From Streptacidiphilus sp. 4-A2 (GTDB lineage Bacteria > Actinomycetota > Actinomycetes > Streptomycetales > Streptomycetaceae), in the NCBI GenBank assembly GCA_014284505.1, contig JAAFYY010000001.1:6373845-6437844 (forward strand): a DNA stretch of 64,000 nucleotides. The letters are read 5' to 3'. This document shows, piece by piece, positions 50,249-60,270 of the stretch (position 1 is the first letter of the stretch; the number at the start of each line of letters is the position of its first letter). Position numbers and translations under genes: made by a program. The notes below the pieces were generated by a model that made no database searches, was not told the DNA's origin, and saw nothing but the letters and a program-made list of their open reading frames with translations.

Positions 50249-51623
50249 TCAGGGCAGGGTCCGGTGGTACGGGCCGACGCGTTCGCGGTGCCACCAGGCC
50301 CCGGTGGCCCGGCGCTCGGCGCGGGTGGTGAAGCGGTACCGGTAGAGGGTGGCCCGCACCGCGGCCGGGGGCCGCTCCGGGAACGGGTTGCCGCGCAGCA
50401 GCCGCAGGGTGGCCCGGTCCCCCTCCAGCAGCCTGCCCAGCAGCGGGGTGAACCACGGCCGGGCGTAGCCGGGGTCGAGCGCGGCGAACCACAGCAGCCA
50501 GTCCAGCCGCAGATGGTAGGGCGCCCACTGGCGCGGGCGGCGGCCCGGATCGCCGGGCTTCCCCCGGAACTCGTACGCGAGCCAGGTGTGCCCGTCGGCG
50601 CTGCCCTCGATCACCACCTCGTGCCGCAGCCGGGTCACGCTGCCGAACGCGCCATAGCTGTTGACCAGGTGCAGCGGGGTCGAACGAGCGGTTCATCGCC
50701 TGCCGCCGCGACAGCAGGTTGCGGGCCGGCCGGTAGCTGAGCACCAGCACCAGCGCGGTGTAGCCGAGCACGCAGACCGTGAACCAGAGCGGGGTCGACG
50801 GGTAGGCCCGGTGCGATCCGGTGCTGACCGCGCTCAGCGCCAGGGTGATGGTGAGCCAGTTCAGCCAGGCGAAGTTGCCGGAGAGCAGCAGCCACAGCTG
50901 GGTCAGCACCACCAGCCCCGCGGCCACGGTGGCCACCGGCTGCGGCAGCAGCAGCGCGACCGGCGCGCCCAGCTGCACCACATGGTTGGCCGCGGCCTCG
51001 ACCCGGTGCAGCGGGCGCGGCAGGTGGTGGAACCACCAGCTCAACGGGCCGGGCATGGGCTGGGTCTCGTGGTGGTAGTACAGGCAGGTCAGCTCCCGCC
51101 AGCAGCGGTCCCGCGCAGCTTGATCAGCCCTGCCCCACCTCCACCCGGAACAGCAGCCAGCGGGCCAGCAGCAGCACCGGCCAGGGCGGCGCGGTCCGGG
51201 CGTTGCCGAGCAGCACCGCCAGCGCCCGGTCTCCAGCAGCAGCGACTCCCAGCCGAAGGCGTACCAGGTCTGGCCGACATTGACCACGGAGAGGTAGAGC
51301 GCCCACAGCGCGAGCCATAGCAGCATCGAGGCCCAGAGCGGCACCGCGTCCGCCAGGCCCGCGGCGACGGCCGCGGCCAGTACCGCGCCGGTCCAGGCGA
51401 CGGTGTCGAAGAAGCCGTCGGAGTAGTGCAGCCGGAACAGCGAGGGGCTCTCCCGCGCGGTCGTCCGGGCCAGGTAGCGGGGCACCGGCAGCAGGCCGTG
51501 CTCCCCGAGCAGCGCCCGGCCCTGGCGGGCGGCGGCGAGGAAGCCGACCAGGTACACCCCGGCGAGGGCGCGCTGGAAGAGCAGTCGACCGAGCCAGTAC
51601 CCGGTGGCGTCGAACCAGCCCAT
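50249..51623 (-). CDS. Lipase maturation factor-like membrane protein, frameshifted
   Basis: About 458 residues. Multiple membrane helices in the first two thirds (GRLLFQRALAGVYLVGFLAA, VPLWASMLLWLALWALYLSV, QTWYAFGWESLLLETG) and a globular end (HEVVIEGSADGHTWLAYEFR, GKPGDPGRRPRQWAPYHLRL, DWLLWFAALDP) are characteristic of LMF1-type proteins, which in animals help lipases fold and in bacteria are unstudied. Indels near 51225, 51130 and 50680 break it. ATG at 51623 or GTG at 51629 could start it. Confidence 0.82.
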
Positions 51624-51799
51624 GCGCACTACTGTGCCGGACCGCCCCCGGAATACCGCTGAGACCGACCGACCGCGTGTTGCACGGCTGTGACACTGGG
51701 CGGACAGTTCACAGACCCTGCTCTGTCAGTCTTCTCTCATCGCACCGAGCAGCACCGCAGAACAGCACCGCGAACCAGACCGTCCAGGGGGACCACGCC

Positions 51800-52723
51800 A
51801 TGTCTGTCCGTATCCGCAGCACCGTCGCCGCATTCGTAGCCGCCGCCGCAGTCGCCGGTGGCACCCTGCTGGCCGGTACCGGCACTGCTCTCGCCGCCAC
51901 CCCCGCCGCCCCGGCGATCAGCGCCAACCCGCACGGCACGCTGACCGTCAGCGACGGCGGCTCCTGGGTGCTGATCGACGGCCACTGGGTGAACTTCGGC
52001 ACCCAGGTCCGCGACCTCGCCTGGTCCCCCAACGGTACCCGGGCGGCGTTCGTCGACGGCTCGGGCAACCTGGACACCGCCAACGTCAACGGCACCGGCC
52101 GGGTCGTGGTCGCGGTGAACCCCGGCAACCAGACCTGGTCCCACCCGACCTGGCAGGTCTCCGCGGGCATCGACGGTGACAGCATGAACAACCTGATCTT
52201 CACCGCCACCAGCAAGGGCGTGGACCGCCTGGAGTACGTCGCCGACAACGCCGTCCACGGCAAGCCGGCCCTGCTGACGCTGAACGCCGACTTCGGTGAC
52301 GGCGTGAAGCCGCTGCCGCAGACCGGCAACGAGTGGCCGAGCGCGGCGGGCAGGTACGGCACCTCCGTCTACGCGAACGTCCAGACCGGCGACGTCTACA
52401 TCCGCGACGAGTACACCCGCCAGATCGGCGCCGAGCTCACCGCCGGATCCGAGCCCGCGCTGGCGCCGAACGGCGAGGAGGTCGCGTTCGTGCGCTCGGT
52501 GGGCGGCCACGACCACATCTTCGTGGACAACATGACGGTCGCCAACGGCATCAAGGACATCACGCCCGACGCCACCACCAACTACACCGAGCCGGCCTGG
52601 TCGACCGACGGCGGCACCCTGGCCGTGCGCACCCCGAACGGCACCTACACCCTGGCCGCCAACGGCTCGGGCCACCTGGTCAAGGCGACCTCGGCCCTCG
52701 GCCTGGCCGCCTACCGCCCCTGA
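51800..52723 (+). CDS. Secreted TolB/WD40-like beta-propeller protein
   Basis: 307 residues, intact. Signal peptide MSVRIRSTVAAFVAAAAVAG with cleavage near ALAAT. Repeated blade motifs: VRDLAWSPNGTRAAFVDGSG, EPALAPNGEEVAFVRSVGG and EPAWSTDGGTLAVRTPNGTY. GGGG precedes the ATG. Probably binds a cell-surface ligand; no enzyme signature. A strong hairpin follows the stop. Confidence 0.82.
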   Translation: MSVRIRSTVAAFVAAAAVAGGTLLAGTGTALAATPAAPAISANPHGTLTVSDGGSWVLIDGHWVNFGTQVRDLAWSPNGTRAAFVDGSGNLDTANVNGTGRVVVAVNPGNQTWSHPTWQVSAGIDGDSMNNLIFTATSKGVDRLEYVADNAVHGKPALLTLNADFGDGVKPLPQTGNEWPSAAGRYGTSVYANVQTGDVYIRDEYTRQIGAELTAGSEPALAPNGEEVAFVRSVGGHDHIFVDNMTVANGIKDITPDATTNYTEPAWSTDGGTLAVRTPNGTYTLAANGSGHLVKATSALGLAAYRP

Positions 52724-52740
52724 GCGGACCCGGCCGGCCC

Positions 52741-52771
52741 GCCCGGATCAGGCCGCACACCTGATCCGGGC
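52741..52771 (+). terminator. Hairpin terminator after the propeller gene
   Basis: GCCCGGATCAGG pairs with CCTGATCCGGGC (12 bp, 7-base loop). A second stem (CCGCAGGCCGGGCCGG with CCGGCCCGGCCTGCGG, about 52787-52838) follows and probably serves the convergent nagZ gene. Confidence 0.75.
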
Positions 52772-52866
52772 GGCGACGCCCGAGAGCCGCAGGCCGGGCC
52801 GGATCGCGGAGACCTCCGCTTCCCGGCCCGGCCTGCGGGCTTCGGCCGTACCGGCGGTACTCCGCC

Positions 52867-54409
52867 TCAGGCCCGGTCGCCGATGCCGATGCCGATGCCG
52901 ATGCCGACCAGCAGTTCGGCCGCGGCCACGCCGGAGGCGGTGGTGGCGCCGTGGGTGGCGATCTGCACCGCCTCGGCGGCCGGGGTCCCGGGCAGGGGCG
53001 ATCCCGGCAGGCCCATCTCCACCACGATGGCGTCCGGGCGGGCCCGCAGCAGCTGCGACAGCGCCCCGGCCATCCAGCCGTGGCGCGAGGCGTCGCGGAC
53101 CACGACCACCATCGGCCGACCGGCCGAGGGCGCCAGCGCCAGTTCCTCCAGCACCGGGCCGCGGTCGTCCAGGTCGTCCTGGTGCACCCGGACAAAGGTG
53201 GTTCCGGGCAGCCGCTCGCGCAGCGGCACGGCCACCCCCCAGGGCGTCTCCTTGCCGATGGCCAGGTTCATCGTCGGCACCAGCTCCACCACATGCGGCG
53301 CCGCCTTCAACGGGAGCGCTCCCTCGGCGGCGCCGGTGGTCCGGATCGCCCGGCGCGCGGCCACAAAGCCGATGTCCCCCTGATCCGGTCGGTGGGGATC
53401 TGCGCGGCCCATCGACCAGTCGGCGAAGTCGGCGACCCGCCCGGAGGCTTCGACCAGCCGCTGCTCGCTGAGCTCGCCGGACTCCAGCGCGCCCAGCAGC
53501 GCGGAGGTGAGCAGGTCGACGGTGGCCTCGTCGGCGTGCTCGCCGCCGACGCAGACCGCGTCCGCGCCGCCGGCGACGGCCCGGACGGTGGCGCCGTCGA
53601 TCCCGTAGAGGTTGGTGACCGCGCCCATCTCGATCCCGTCGGTGACCACCAGGCCGTCGAAGCCGAGCTCGGTGCGCAGCAGCTCGACCAGGATCCGCCG
53701 GCTCATGGTGGCCGGGTGGACCGTGTCATAGGCCGGGACCAGCAGATGGCCGCTCATCACCGCACGGACGCCCGCCGCCAGCGCCGCGCGGAACGGCGGC
53801 AGCGCCGCGGCCGCGATCTCCTCCATGGAGGCGTTGTAGGGCAGTCCGAGGTGCGAGTCGACGGCGGTGTCGCCGTGGCCGGGGAAGTGCTTGGCGCAGG
53901 CGGCGACACCGGCGGACTGGAGGCCGCGGATCCAGGCGGCCGAGTGCCGGGCGACCAGGTCGGTGCTGGCACCGAAGGAGCGGACCCCGATCACCGGGTT
54001 CTGCGGGTTGGAGTTCACATCGGCGCTGGGCGCGTAGTTGAGGGAGACTCCGGCCGCGTGCAGCTCCCGGCCGAGGTCGCGGGCGACCGACTCGGTCAGC
54101 TCGACGTCGTCGACGGTGCGAGGGCGAAGTTGCCGGGGCGGGTCGAGCCGGTCCAGGACTCGATCCGGGTGACGTCACCGGCCTCCTCGTCGATGGCGAT
54201 GATCAGGTTGGGGTTCTCGGCCGGAGCGAGGCGGTCAGCTGGGCGACCTGCTCGGGTGTGGCGATATTGCGGGCGAAGAGCACCACCGAGGACAGGCCCT
54301 CGCTGATCCGGCGCAGTACCCAGTCCGGAGCCTCGGTGCCGACGAATCCGGGCTGCACCAGGGAGAGCGCGAGCCGTCGCAGCTCCTTACTGGGCGTACT
54401 GGACAACAT
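52867..54409 (-). CDS. nagZ: Beta-N-acetylhexosaminidase, GH3 (NagZ-type), frameshifted
   Basis: About 514 residues; ATG at 54409 follows GGAAGG. Frames join near 54225 and 54120. GH3 NagZ features: SSVVLFARNI, AIDEEAGDVTRI, KHFPGHGDTAVDSHLGLP (the conserved KHFPGHGdTxxDSH loop with the acid/base His) and VVTDGIEMGAV with the nucleophile Asp in TDGIEMG. A C-terminal extension ends with a GIGIGIG run from a 6-bp microsatellite. It cleaves N-acetylglucosamine from cell-wall or chitin fragments. The dre-like site upstream points to control by the GlcNAc-responsive repressor DasR. Confidence 0.85.
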
Positions 54410-54457
54410 CAACCGGGCCTTCCGATAGTGCCGACGCGCGAACCGCCACCTGGGCCG

Positions 54458-54471
54458 TTGGTCCAGACCAA
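54458..54471. promoter_or_regulatory. dre-like DasR operator upstream of nagZ
   Basis: TTGGTCCAGACCAA has perfect TTGGTC/GACCAA arms and matches the DasR-responsive element core TGGTCTAGACCA except at the centre. It is 49 bases ahead of the nagZ start. Confidence 0.6.
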
Positions 54472-54477
54472 TCGGAT

Positions 54478-54493
54478 ATTGGCCTAGGCCAAT
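54478..54493. promoter_or_regulatory. Perfect 16-bp palindrome next to the dre-like site
   Basis: ATTGGCCTAGGCCAAT is fully self-complementary and starts six bases beyond the dre-like site. It may be a second DasR-type half of a tandem operator or the site of another regulator. The rest of 54410-54858 holds no gene I can support. Confidence 0.5.
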
Positions 54494-54793
54494 TTGCACT
54501 GTCAAGGGAACCATCGAAATCGGCCGACCGGGCGGCGCCGGACACCACAGCACCGGCCTCCAGTAAGGCTCCCCGCAGCCCGGCGGCACCGGCGGGCTCG
54601 CGGACCGGGACCGGCGGGCCGCCGAACCGCACCCGGAAGGGGTTCCCATCTGACGGACAATCAGGACAATGTGCCGGGCCGGGCGGGGTGGGCCCCGGAT
54701 GAGCCAGGGGTCAGCCGCCGATCACCGAGCGTGTCCGAACAGCGGTCCGCCCCCGCCCCCGGCACAGACCGCGGTGCCCCGGGACAGACAGCG

Positions 54794-54823
54794 GTGCCCG
54801 GGACGCGGCGGCGTCCCGGGCAC
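54794..54823 (-). terminator. Hairpin terminator after the S53 protease gene
   Basis: GTGCCCGGGACGC pairs with GCGTCCCGGGCAC (13 bp, loop GGCG), 36 bases past the protease stop. Next to it, two near-identical copies of ACAGACCGCGGTGCCCCGGG lie at about 54764-54803. Confidence 0.7.
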
Positions 54824-54858
54824 GTCTTGGGCTCCCGCGGTGCGCGGGTCGGGGTGGT

Positions 54859-56224
54859 TCAGCGCGAATCGGCCGCCAGCGTGTCGACGAAGAGCGTTCC
54901 GTTGACCGTGCCCCAGCCGGTGGCCAGGTCGTAGCCCGCTCCCGCCTGGTTGCCCTTGACGCCGCTGTAGCCGTTGTTGCCGGTGGTCACGTCCACGATG
55001 CCGTGGGCGGCGGCGTTCTTCGCGCCCAGCGCGTAGAGCTCCGGGTTGATCAGGCCCAGGCGGTGCCCGGCCTTCTGGTCGGCCAGGGCGACGATGCCGG
55101 AGAAGAGCGGCGTCGACTCACTGGTGCCGCCGATGACCCCCCAGCCCTGCCCGGGCAGGTACGAGGAGTAGACCCAGGCGCCGCCGTTGACCGCCGCGCT
55201 CATGCTGATGTCGGGGGTGCCGCGGTGGCTGCCGACGACCCGGGCGACCCCGTTCTGGTAGCTCGGGCGGGAGAAGACATAGGACCAGCCGCCGCCGCCC
55301 GCGCCGTAGCCGTCGTTCCAGGTGGTGTCCGGCGCCATCCGCTTCCCGGCGTTGTTCAGCATCAGCTGGGTGCCGCCGACCGAGGTGACCAGCGGTCCGA
55401 GGACGGCCAGGAGTTGGCCGGGTACTTGTACACGCCGTTGCCCGTGGTCTCGCTGGCCGCGCCGCGTCGCCCGCCGCGCCGAGCACGGTGACGCCCTTGC
55501 GCCGGGCGTCGGTGAAGGCGTAGCGCAGCGAGGTCAGCGAGGGGGTGCCGTTCCTGCCGAAGCCGGGGAAGGTGTTCTCGTCGCGCGAAGCTCTGCGAGA
55601 TGACGTCGCCGACCCCGTGGTCGATCAGGTACGTCTCGGCGTCCATCATCTGCGGCAGGCCGCTGGTGCCCTCGTTCTCGTTCACCGCGGTCTCGACCAG
55701 GACGATCCGCGCGCCGGGCGCGATGGCGTGCGCGTACTCGACGTCCAGCGTGGTCTCACCGGCCCAGCCGGTCTGGTTGCTGTCCTTCGGGTTCCAGGCC
55801 GGGACCTTGCCCCACTTGAACACGTCCACGGTGGTGCCCGGCAGGCCCCAGGTCCGGTCGAAGACATCGAGGTCGTGCTGGATGGTCGGCGAGCCGTAGG
55901 AGTCCACGACCACGATGGTCCGGCCCTTGCCGGTGATCCCGGACTTGTAGAGCGGGGCCAGGTTGTAGGCGTCCTGGTACTGCAACGGCGAGTAGCAGCG
56001 GACCTGGATCTTCGCCAGGCAGGCGGTGGTGCTGATCGGCTGTGTCATCCCCGATATCAGGGTCTGCCCGGTGACGGCCGGTACCGCCTGCGGCAGCGGC
56101 GCGGCCGGGGCCGCACGGCGGTCCGGGCCGGGGCCGCACCGGCGAAGGCCAGCAGCGCACAGGCGCCGGCGGCGAGCCCGGCGGCGGTCCTGGTGGCCAG
56201 GTTGCGGGCAGTACGGCGATCCAT
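54859..56224 (-). CDS. Secreted S53 (sedolisin-like) serine peptidase, frameshifted
   Basis: About 455 residues. GAGGAG precedes the ATG; signal peptide NLATRTAAGLAAGACALLAF. Catalytic Glu and Asp are seen in GWAGETTLDVEYAHAIAPGA and the catalytic Ser in GTSESTPLFSGIVAL, with the Ca-site-like ending YDLATGWGTVNG. Indels near 56110, 55590 and 55440 break the frame. The usual prosegment is short or absent. Sedolisins work at acidic pH. Confidence 0.85.
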
Positions 56225-56260
56225 TGATCTCCTCGTACGGTGAGTGCTTCCACCCCGGCC

Positions 56261-56360
56261 CTGGGACGGCCGGGGACGAGCTGGGTCGGGCTGGGTCATG
56301 CCTGGGACGAGCTGGGACGGCCTGGGACAGCTTGGGACGGCCTGGGACAACCTGGGACGG
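56261..56360. repeat. CTGGGACGG-type tandem repeat upstream of the S53 gene
   Basis: About nine imperfect copies of a 10-11-base unit (CCTGGGACGA, GCTGGGACGG, CCTGGGACAG and so on) fill the leader or promoter region of the protease. The remaining gene-free stretch to 56808 shows nothing I can name. Confidence 0.8.
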
Positions 56361-56808
56361 ACAGTGTTCGCCCTCTGACCGTTCCCCTACGCGGGAGTAC
56401 ATGTACCTCTCCGTCAGAAGCACTTCACGCCACGCCACGAAGACCGTTGATGTGATAGTCACCCAAAGGCCACCCCGGGGACACCCCTGACCGGGGTATG
56501 CCACCCCGGCCGGGGACTTGCGGCCACCGGCGGCACCGCCGCCGGCCGCCACCCGCCACGCCGACGGCGCCACCGCAACCACCCGGATGGCGCGACGCCC
56601 GGACGGACGCGGACCCCGGGCCGCCCGGAGTCGCCGTGGATAGCCTGATCATGCCGCCGCATCCCCGGCCCCGGTGGTGGCCTGCCGGGCTCCTGCTCCG
56701 AAGGTCCGCTCACGGTGGTTTCCACTGACAGGGTCACGGGGATGGGCCAGCGGACGGCATAGCGCTAGTGTCTGGATCTCAGGACCGGATGAATGGGGGC
56801 GGGCGGCG

Positions 56809-57060
56809 ATGGCCCCGGACGAAGAAGTGGTCGGTCGCACCGGCGTGCTGTTGATCGGCACCCGCGGCTCCCAGGGACCCGGAGAGGTCCGGGTGCACGT
56901 CAGAGGCGGCACCGAGACCTTTCTCGCCTGGTCTCCAGCCCCCCTGCCCCAAGGGGCCGAGGTACTCGTGATCGAGTCCAGGGGCGGCCGCCAGGTCGAT
57001 GTCATCGAGTGGGCTGATCCGTTGAATGCGTTGACCGGTGATCCCGGCGACGCCGATTGA
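56809..57060 (+). CDS. Small partner of the SPFH protein (NfeD-like OB-fold)
   Basis: 83 residues: VGRTGVLLIGTRGSQGPGEV, then FLAWSPAPLPQGAEVLVIES with the closing VDVIEW, the beta pattern of the soluble NfeD C-terminal domain. Ends 11 bases before the SPFH gene, a common pairing. Confidence 0.7.
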   Translation: MAPDEEVVGRTGVLLIGTRGSQGPGEVRVHVRGGTETFLAWSPAPLPQGAEVLVIESRGGRQVDVIEWADPLNALTGDPGDAD

Positions 57061-57071
57061 GGAGACAAAGG

Positions 57072-58237
57072 ATGTTCGGTTACCGGGTTCCCGCCCCCGA
57101 CGAGGCCATGCTGATCTCAGGCAGCAGGCGCGGCATGGGAGCGGCACCGTTCCGAGTGGTGACCGGTCACGGTGCGTTCGTGCTCCCGGTCTTCCGCAAG
57201 ACCCGCTTTCTGACCCTGGCCATGTGCGAGGCGGAGGTCGACGAGACCTGCGTGACCAAGCAGGGCATCGCGCTGACGGTGCGTGCCGTCATCGCCTTCA
57301 AGGTCGCAACGACGTGGAGAGCATCGTCAACGCGGGCCAGCGCTTCCTCTCCGACCAGGACCAGATGTCGGTGCTGACCGGCCGATCTTCGCCGGGCACC
57401 TGCGCTCCATCATCGGCTCGATGACGGTCGAGGAGATCGTCACCGAGCGGCAGAAGCTGCCACCGAGGTGCTGGAGACCTCCAAGACCGAGATGGCCACC
57501 ATCGGCCTGACCGTGGACTCGCTGCAGATCCAGTCCATCGACGACGGCCAGACCGGCTACATCGCGGCCATGGCCGCCCGCACAAGGCCGCCATCCAGCG
57601 GCAGGCGCAGATCGCCCAGGCGATGGCCACCCAGCAGTCGACCGAGGCGCAGCAGGCCGCCGCGCGGAACCAGGCCGAGTACCAGCGGCAGACCGCCGTG
57701 TCCAGGCGCAGTACTCGGCCGAGGTGGAGCGGGCGCAGGCCGAGGCCGCCCAGGCCGGGCCGCTGGCCCAGGCCCAGGCGCAGCAGGAGGTGCTGCTGGC
57801 GCAGACCGAGCTGGCCCAGCGCGCGGCCGAGCTGCGCCAGCAGCAGCTGGTCGCGGAGATCGTGAAGCCCGCCGAGGCGGAGGCCGAGCGGATCCGGGTG
57901 CTGGCCACGGCCGAGGCGAACCGGATGAAGATCCAGGCCGAGGCCGCCGCCTCGTACGACCGGGTGGCGCTGGACCGGATGCTGATCGACCAGCTGCCGC
58001 TGATCGTGAAGGAGGCCGCCCAGGGTCTGGCCGGGGCCAACGTCAATGTGCTCAACGGCTCCGACGGCCTGAGCGAGATCGCCGCGGGCCTGGTCAGCCA
58101 GGGTCTGACGATCCTGGACTCGGTCCGGCAGAACCTGGGCACGCGCAGGCCGGCAACAACGGCGGCGGCAACGGCAACGGCGGCTCCTCGGCAGCGGGCC
58201 GCGCCGGCGCGAGGGCGGCCCGATCGAGATCGAGTAG
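57072..58237 (+). CDS. SPFH/flotillin-type membrane-associated protein, frameshifted
   Basis: About 390 residues over indels near 57308, 57390, 57465, 57590, 57705, 58145 and 58215. SPFH domain: ISGSRRGMGAAPFRVVTGHG, FVLPVFRKTRFLTLAMCEAE, DQDQMSVLTGRIFAGHLRSI, MTVEEIVTERQKL and TIGLTVDSLQIQSIDD. A long Ala/Gln/Glu coiled coil follows (QAEAAQAGPLAQAQAQQEVL), and the end is Gly/Asn-rich finishing GPIEIE. Such proteins organise lipid microdomains. Read with its NfeD-like partner. GGAGACAAAGG precedes the ATG. Confidence 0.85.
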
Positions 58238-58259
58238 CAGTCCCCGCGGCGGACACCCG

Positions 58260-58295
58260 CCGGATGGCCGCACCCGCAGGGGTGCGGCCATCCGG
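58260..58295. terminator. Strong bidirectional hairpin
   Basis: CCGGATGGCCGCACCC pairs with GGGTGCGGCCATCCGG (16 bp, loop GCAG) between the SPFH gene and the convergent hypothetical gene. Confidence 0.75.
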
Positions 58296-58345
58296 CTGTC
58301 CGGGCACCGCCCGGCCTCCGCTCCGCCCGGCCGGACCGCCCGGAC

Positions 58346-58985
58346 CTACCGGGGCTGCCCGGGGCCGGCGGCCTGGGAGCGGGCGGCCTGGGAGCGGGCG
58401 GCCTGGGAGCGGGCGTCGAGCTCGGCCCGCAGCTCGTCGATATGGCTGTCGGAGATCTCGTGCGGCAGGTACTCGACCAGCTCCAGGAAGCGGAACAGCA
58501 CCTGGGTCGTGGTGATCGCGTACTCGAAGTCGGCGAAGCCGACCACCGCGCCGGCGGCCCCGCGCACCGCGCGCCGCACCACATGCCCGGTCAGCTCGTC
58601 CTCCGGGCGCAGCGCCGACATGCCGCGCCGGGCGTTGGGGCGGGCCAGATAGGGGCAGACCATGGACGCGTAGAGCATGCAGGCGCGGTGCCCGGGCCCC
58701 TCCAGCGTGGGTGCCAGGTTCCGGTAGGGGCGCCCGCGCGCCAGCGTCGGCGATCGCCGCGCTCTCGCTCCCGCCGACGACCCGCCAGACCGGTCCGGCC
58801 GGCATCGTGGTGCCGCAGACCGAGCACAGCCGGTTCCGCGCGCAGTCGGCGCTGCGGCCGTGGTCGGTCAGTGCGAACTGCGGCTCCTCGTCCTGCCACG
58901 GGGTGATCGCCGGCACCGGGTAGCCGCGCGGGTCCCGGGGCCGGGCATGGACGGACGGCGGCATGGGGACGGAGTCGAAGCGCAT
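58346..58985 (-). CDS. Hypothetical protein with CxxC knuckle, frameshifted
   Basis: About 213 residues after indels near 58740 and 58690. Starts MRFDSVPMPPSVHARPRDPR, has a zinc-like ADCARNRLCSVCGTTMPAGP, then MVCPYLARPNARRGM and a helical end whose last part is a three-copy SQAAR repeat. I do not recognise the family. Confidence 0.6.
58371..58415. repeat. 15-bp tandem repeat, three copies, coding
   Basis: GCCTGGGAGCGGGCG three times, encoding SQAAR units at the C-terminus of the hypothetical protein. Confidence 0.9.
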
Positions 58986-59078
58986 CCCCCATGCCTACCA
59001 GGCCCGCCCCGGAAGTGCAGCACCCTGCTTCTCGACAACTCCGTCCCAAACCTCCGCGGCGCTCCGCCCGGCAGGGGA

Positions 59079-60103
59079 TCAGACCGCCGTCGGTACCGGC
59101 AGCCGGACCGGCCCGGCCCCGCCCGGCGCCGGGGAGAGCGTCCCGTGCGCGGTGCGCAGGCCGAGCGCGACCGCGCCCAGCAGCCCAGCCCTGGGGCCGA
59201 GTTCGCTGGTTCGCAGCGGCGTGGGGCAGGCCGTCAGCCGGGCCAGCCAGCCGCGTACCGGCTCCAGCAGCTCCGGACGGGAGCCGATGCCGCCGCCGAG
59301 CACGACCAGCTCCGGATCCAGCACCGCGGCCACCGTCCGGACGGCCAGCGCCAGCAGCCGGGCCTCCTCGTCCAGCGCGGCCAGGGCGGCCGGTTCGCCC
59401 GCCGCCGCGGCGGCGAAGATCTCCGGCACCGTACGGCGTCCGGCCGGACCGGACCCGCCCGCGTAGCGGCGGGCCAGGCCCGCACCGCAGACCGCCTCCT
59501 CCAGCGCGCCCTTGACCTGGTTGGCCGGGTCGAACGGGTCGGTGCCCAGCGGCAGATAGGCGATCTCCCCGGCCGCACCGGTGGCCCCGGTGCGCAGCAC
59601 CCCGCCGGAGACCACGCCCATACCGATGCCGGTGCCGACGGAGACGAAGACGAACTCCGAGCGGCCCCGCCCGTGTCCGGCCCAGTGCTCGCCCAGCGCC
59701 GCGACATTGACGTCGTTGTCGACCACGACCTCGGCGCCGAGGTCGTCCGCGATCTCCCGGGCGACGTCCAGGTCGCCGAAGGAGGGGAGGTTGGGGGCGA
59801 AGGCCATCACCCCGGTGCGCCGGTCCAGCGCGCCGGGGCTGCCCAGGGCCAGCACCCGGATCCGGGCCGGATCGAGGCCTTCGGCCCCGGCCAGTTCCCG
59901 GGCCAGGCCGACGATCTGCGCGATCACCTGCCGCCCGCCGCGCGGTCGGTGGGGACGGTCCGCTCGCGCAGCACCCTGCCGCCGAGGTCGGCCAGGGCCG
60001 CGCTGATCTTCGTCCCGCCGAGGTCCACCCCGACGATCGCCCCGACGACCGCTCCGCCCGTCGGGTCCGCCTGATCGGGCTGCCGGGCGACCTGCTCCAC
60101 CAT
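59079..60103 (-). CDS. ROK-family sugar kinase (glucokinase-like), one frameshift
   Basis: About 342 residues. Phosphate-1 loop GVDLGGTKISAALADL, catalytic region VVDNDVNVAALGEHWAGHGR, phosphate-2 VSVGTGIGMGVVSGG and the adenosine site VVLGGGIGSRPELL are visible. No N-terminal helix-turn-helix, so it is a kinase rather than a repressor. The usual zinc-site Cys cluster of ROK proteins is missing in the segment AGEIAYLPLGTDPFD. Indel near 59935. Confidence 0.85.
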
Positions 60104-60125
60104 CTGCCTGCCGTTCTCATTGACC

Positions 60126-60138
60126 AGTAAAGCTTACT
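60126..60138. promoter_or_regulatory. AT-rich inverted repeat upstream of the ROK kinase
   Basis: AGTAAAGCTTACT (arms AGTAA/TTACT) lies about 23 bases ahead of the kinase start in an unusually AT-rich 30 bases; it resembles operators bound by sugar-responsive ROK or LacI repressors. Confidence 0.4.
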
Positions 60139-60243
60139 AACCAAAATTGGCAGCTTCCCCGGCCTCCGTCAAGGGCGAGCGGCCCCTCCCGGCGCACCCG
60201 GAGGTACGCACGAGCGGGGCCGGCCCGGCAGACGGCGCGGACC

Positions 60244-60270
60244 GCAGACGGCAGACGGCAGACGGCAGAC
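60244..60270. repeat. 7-bp tandem repeat at the end of the phosphatase gene
   Basis: GCAGACG repeated almost four times directly after the phosphatase stop on the minus strand. Confidence 0.75.
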
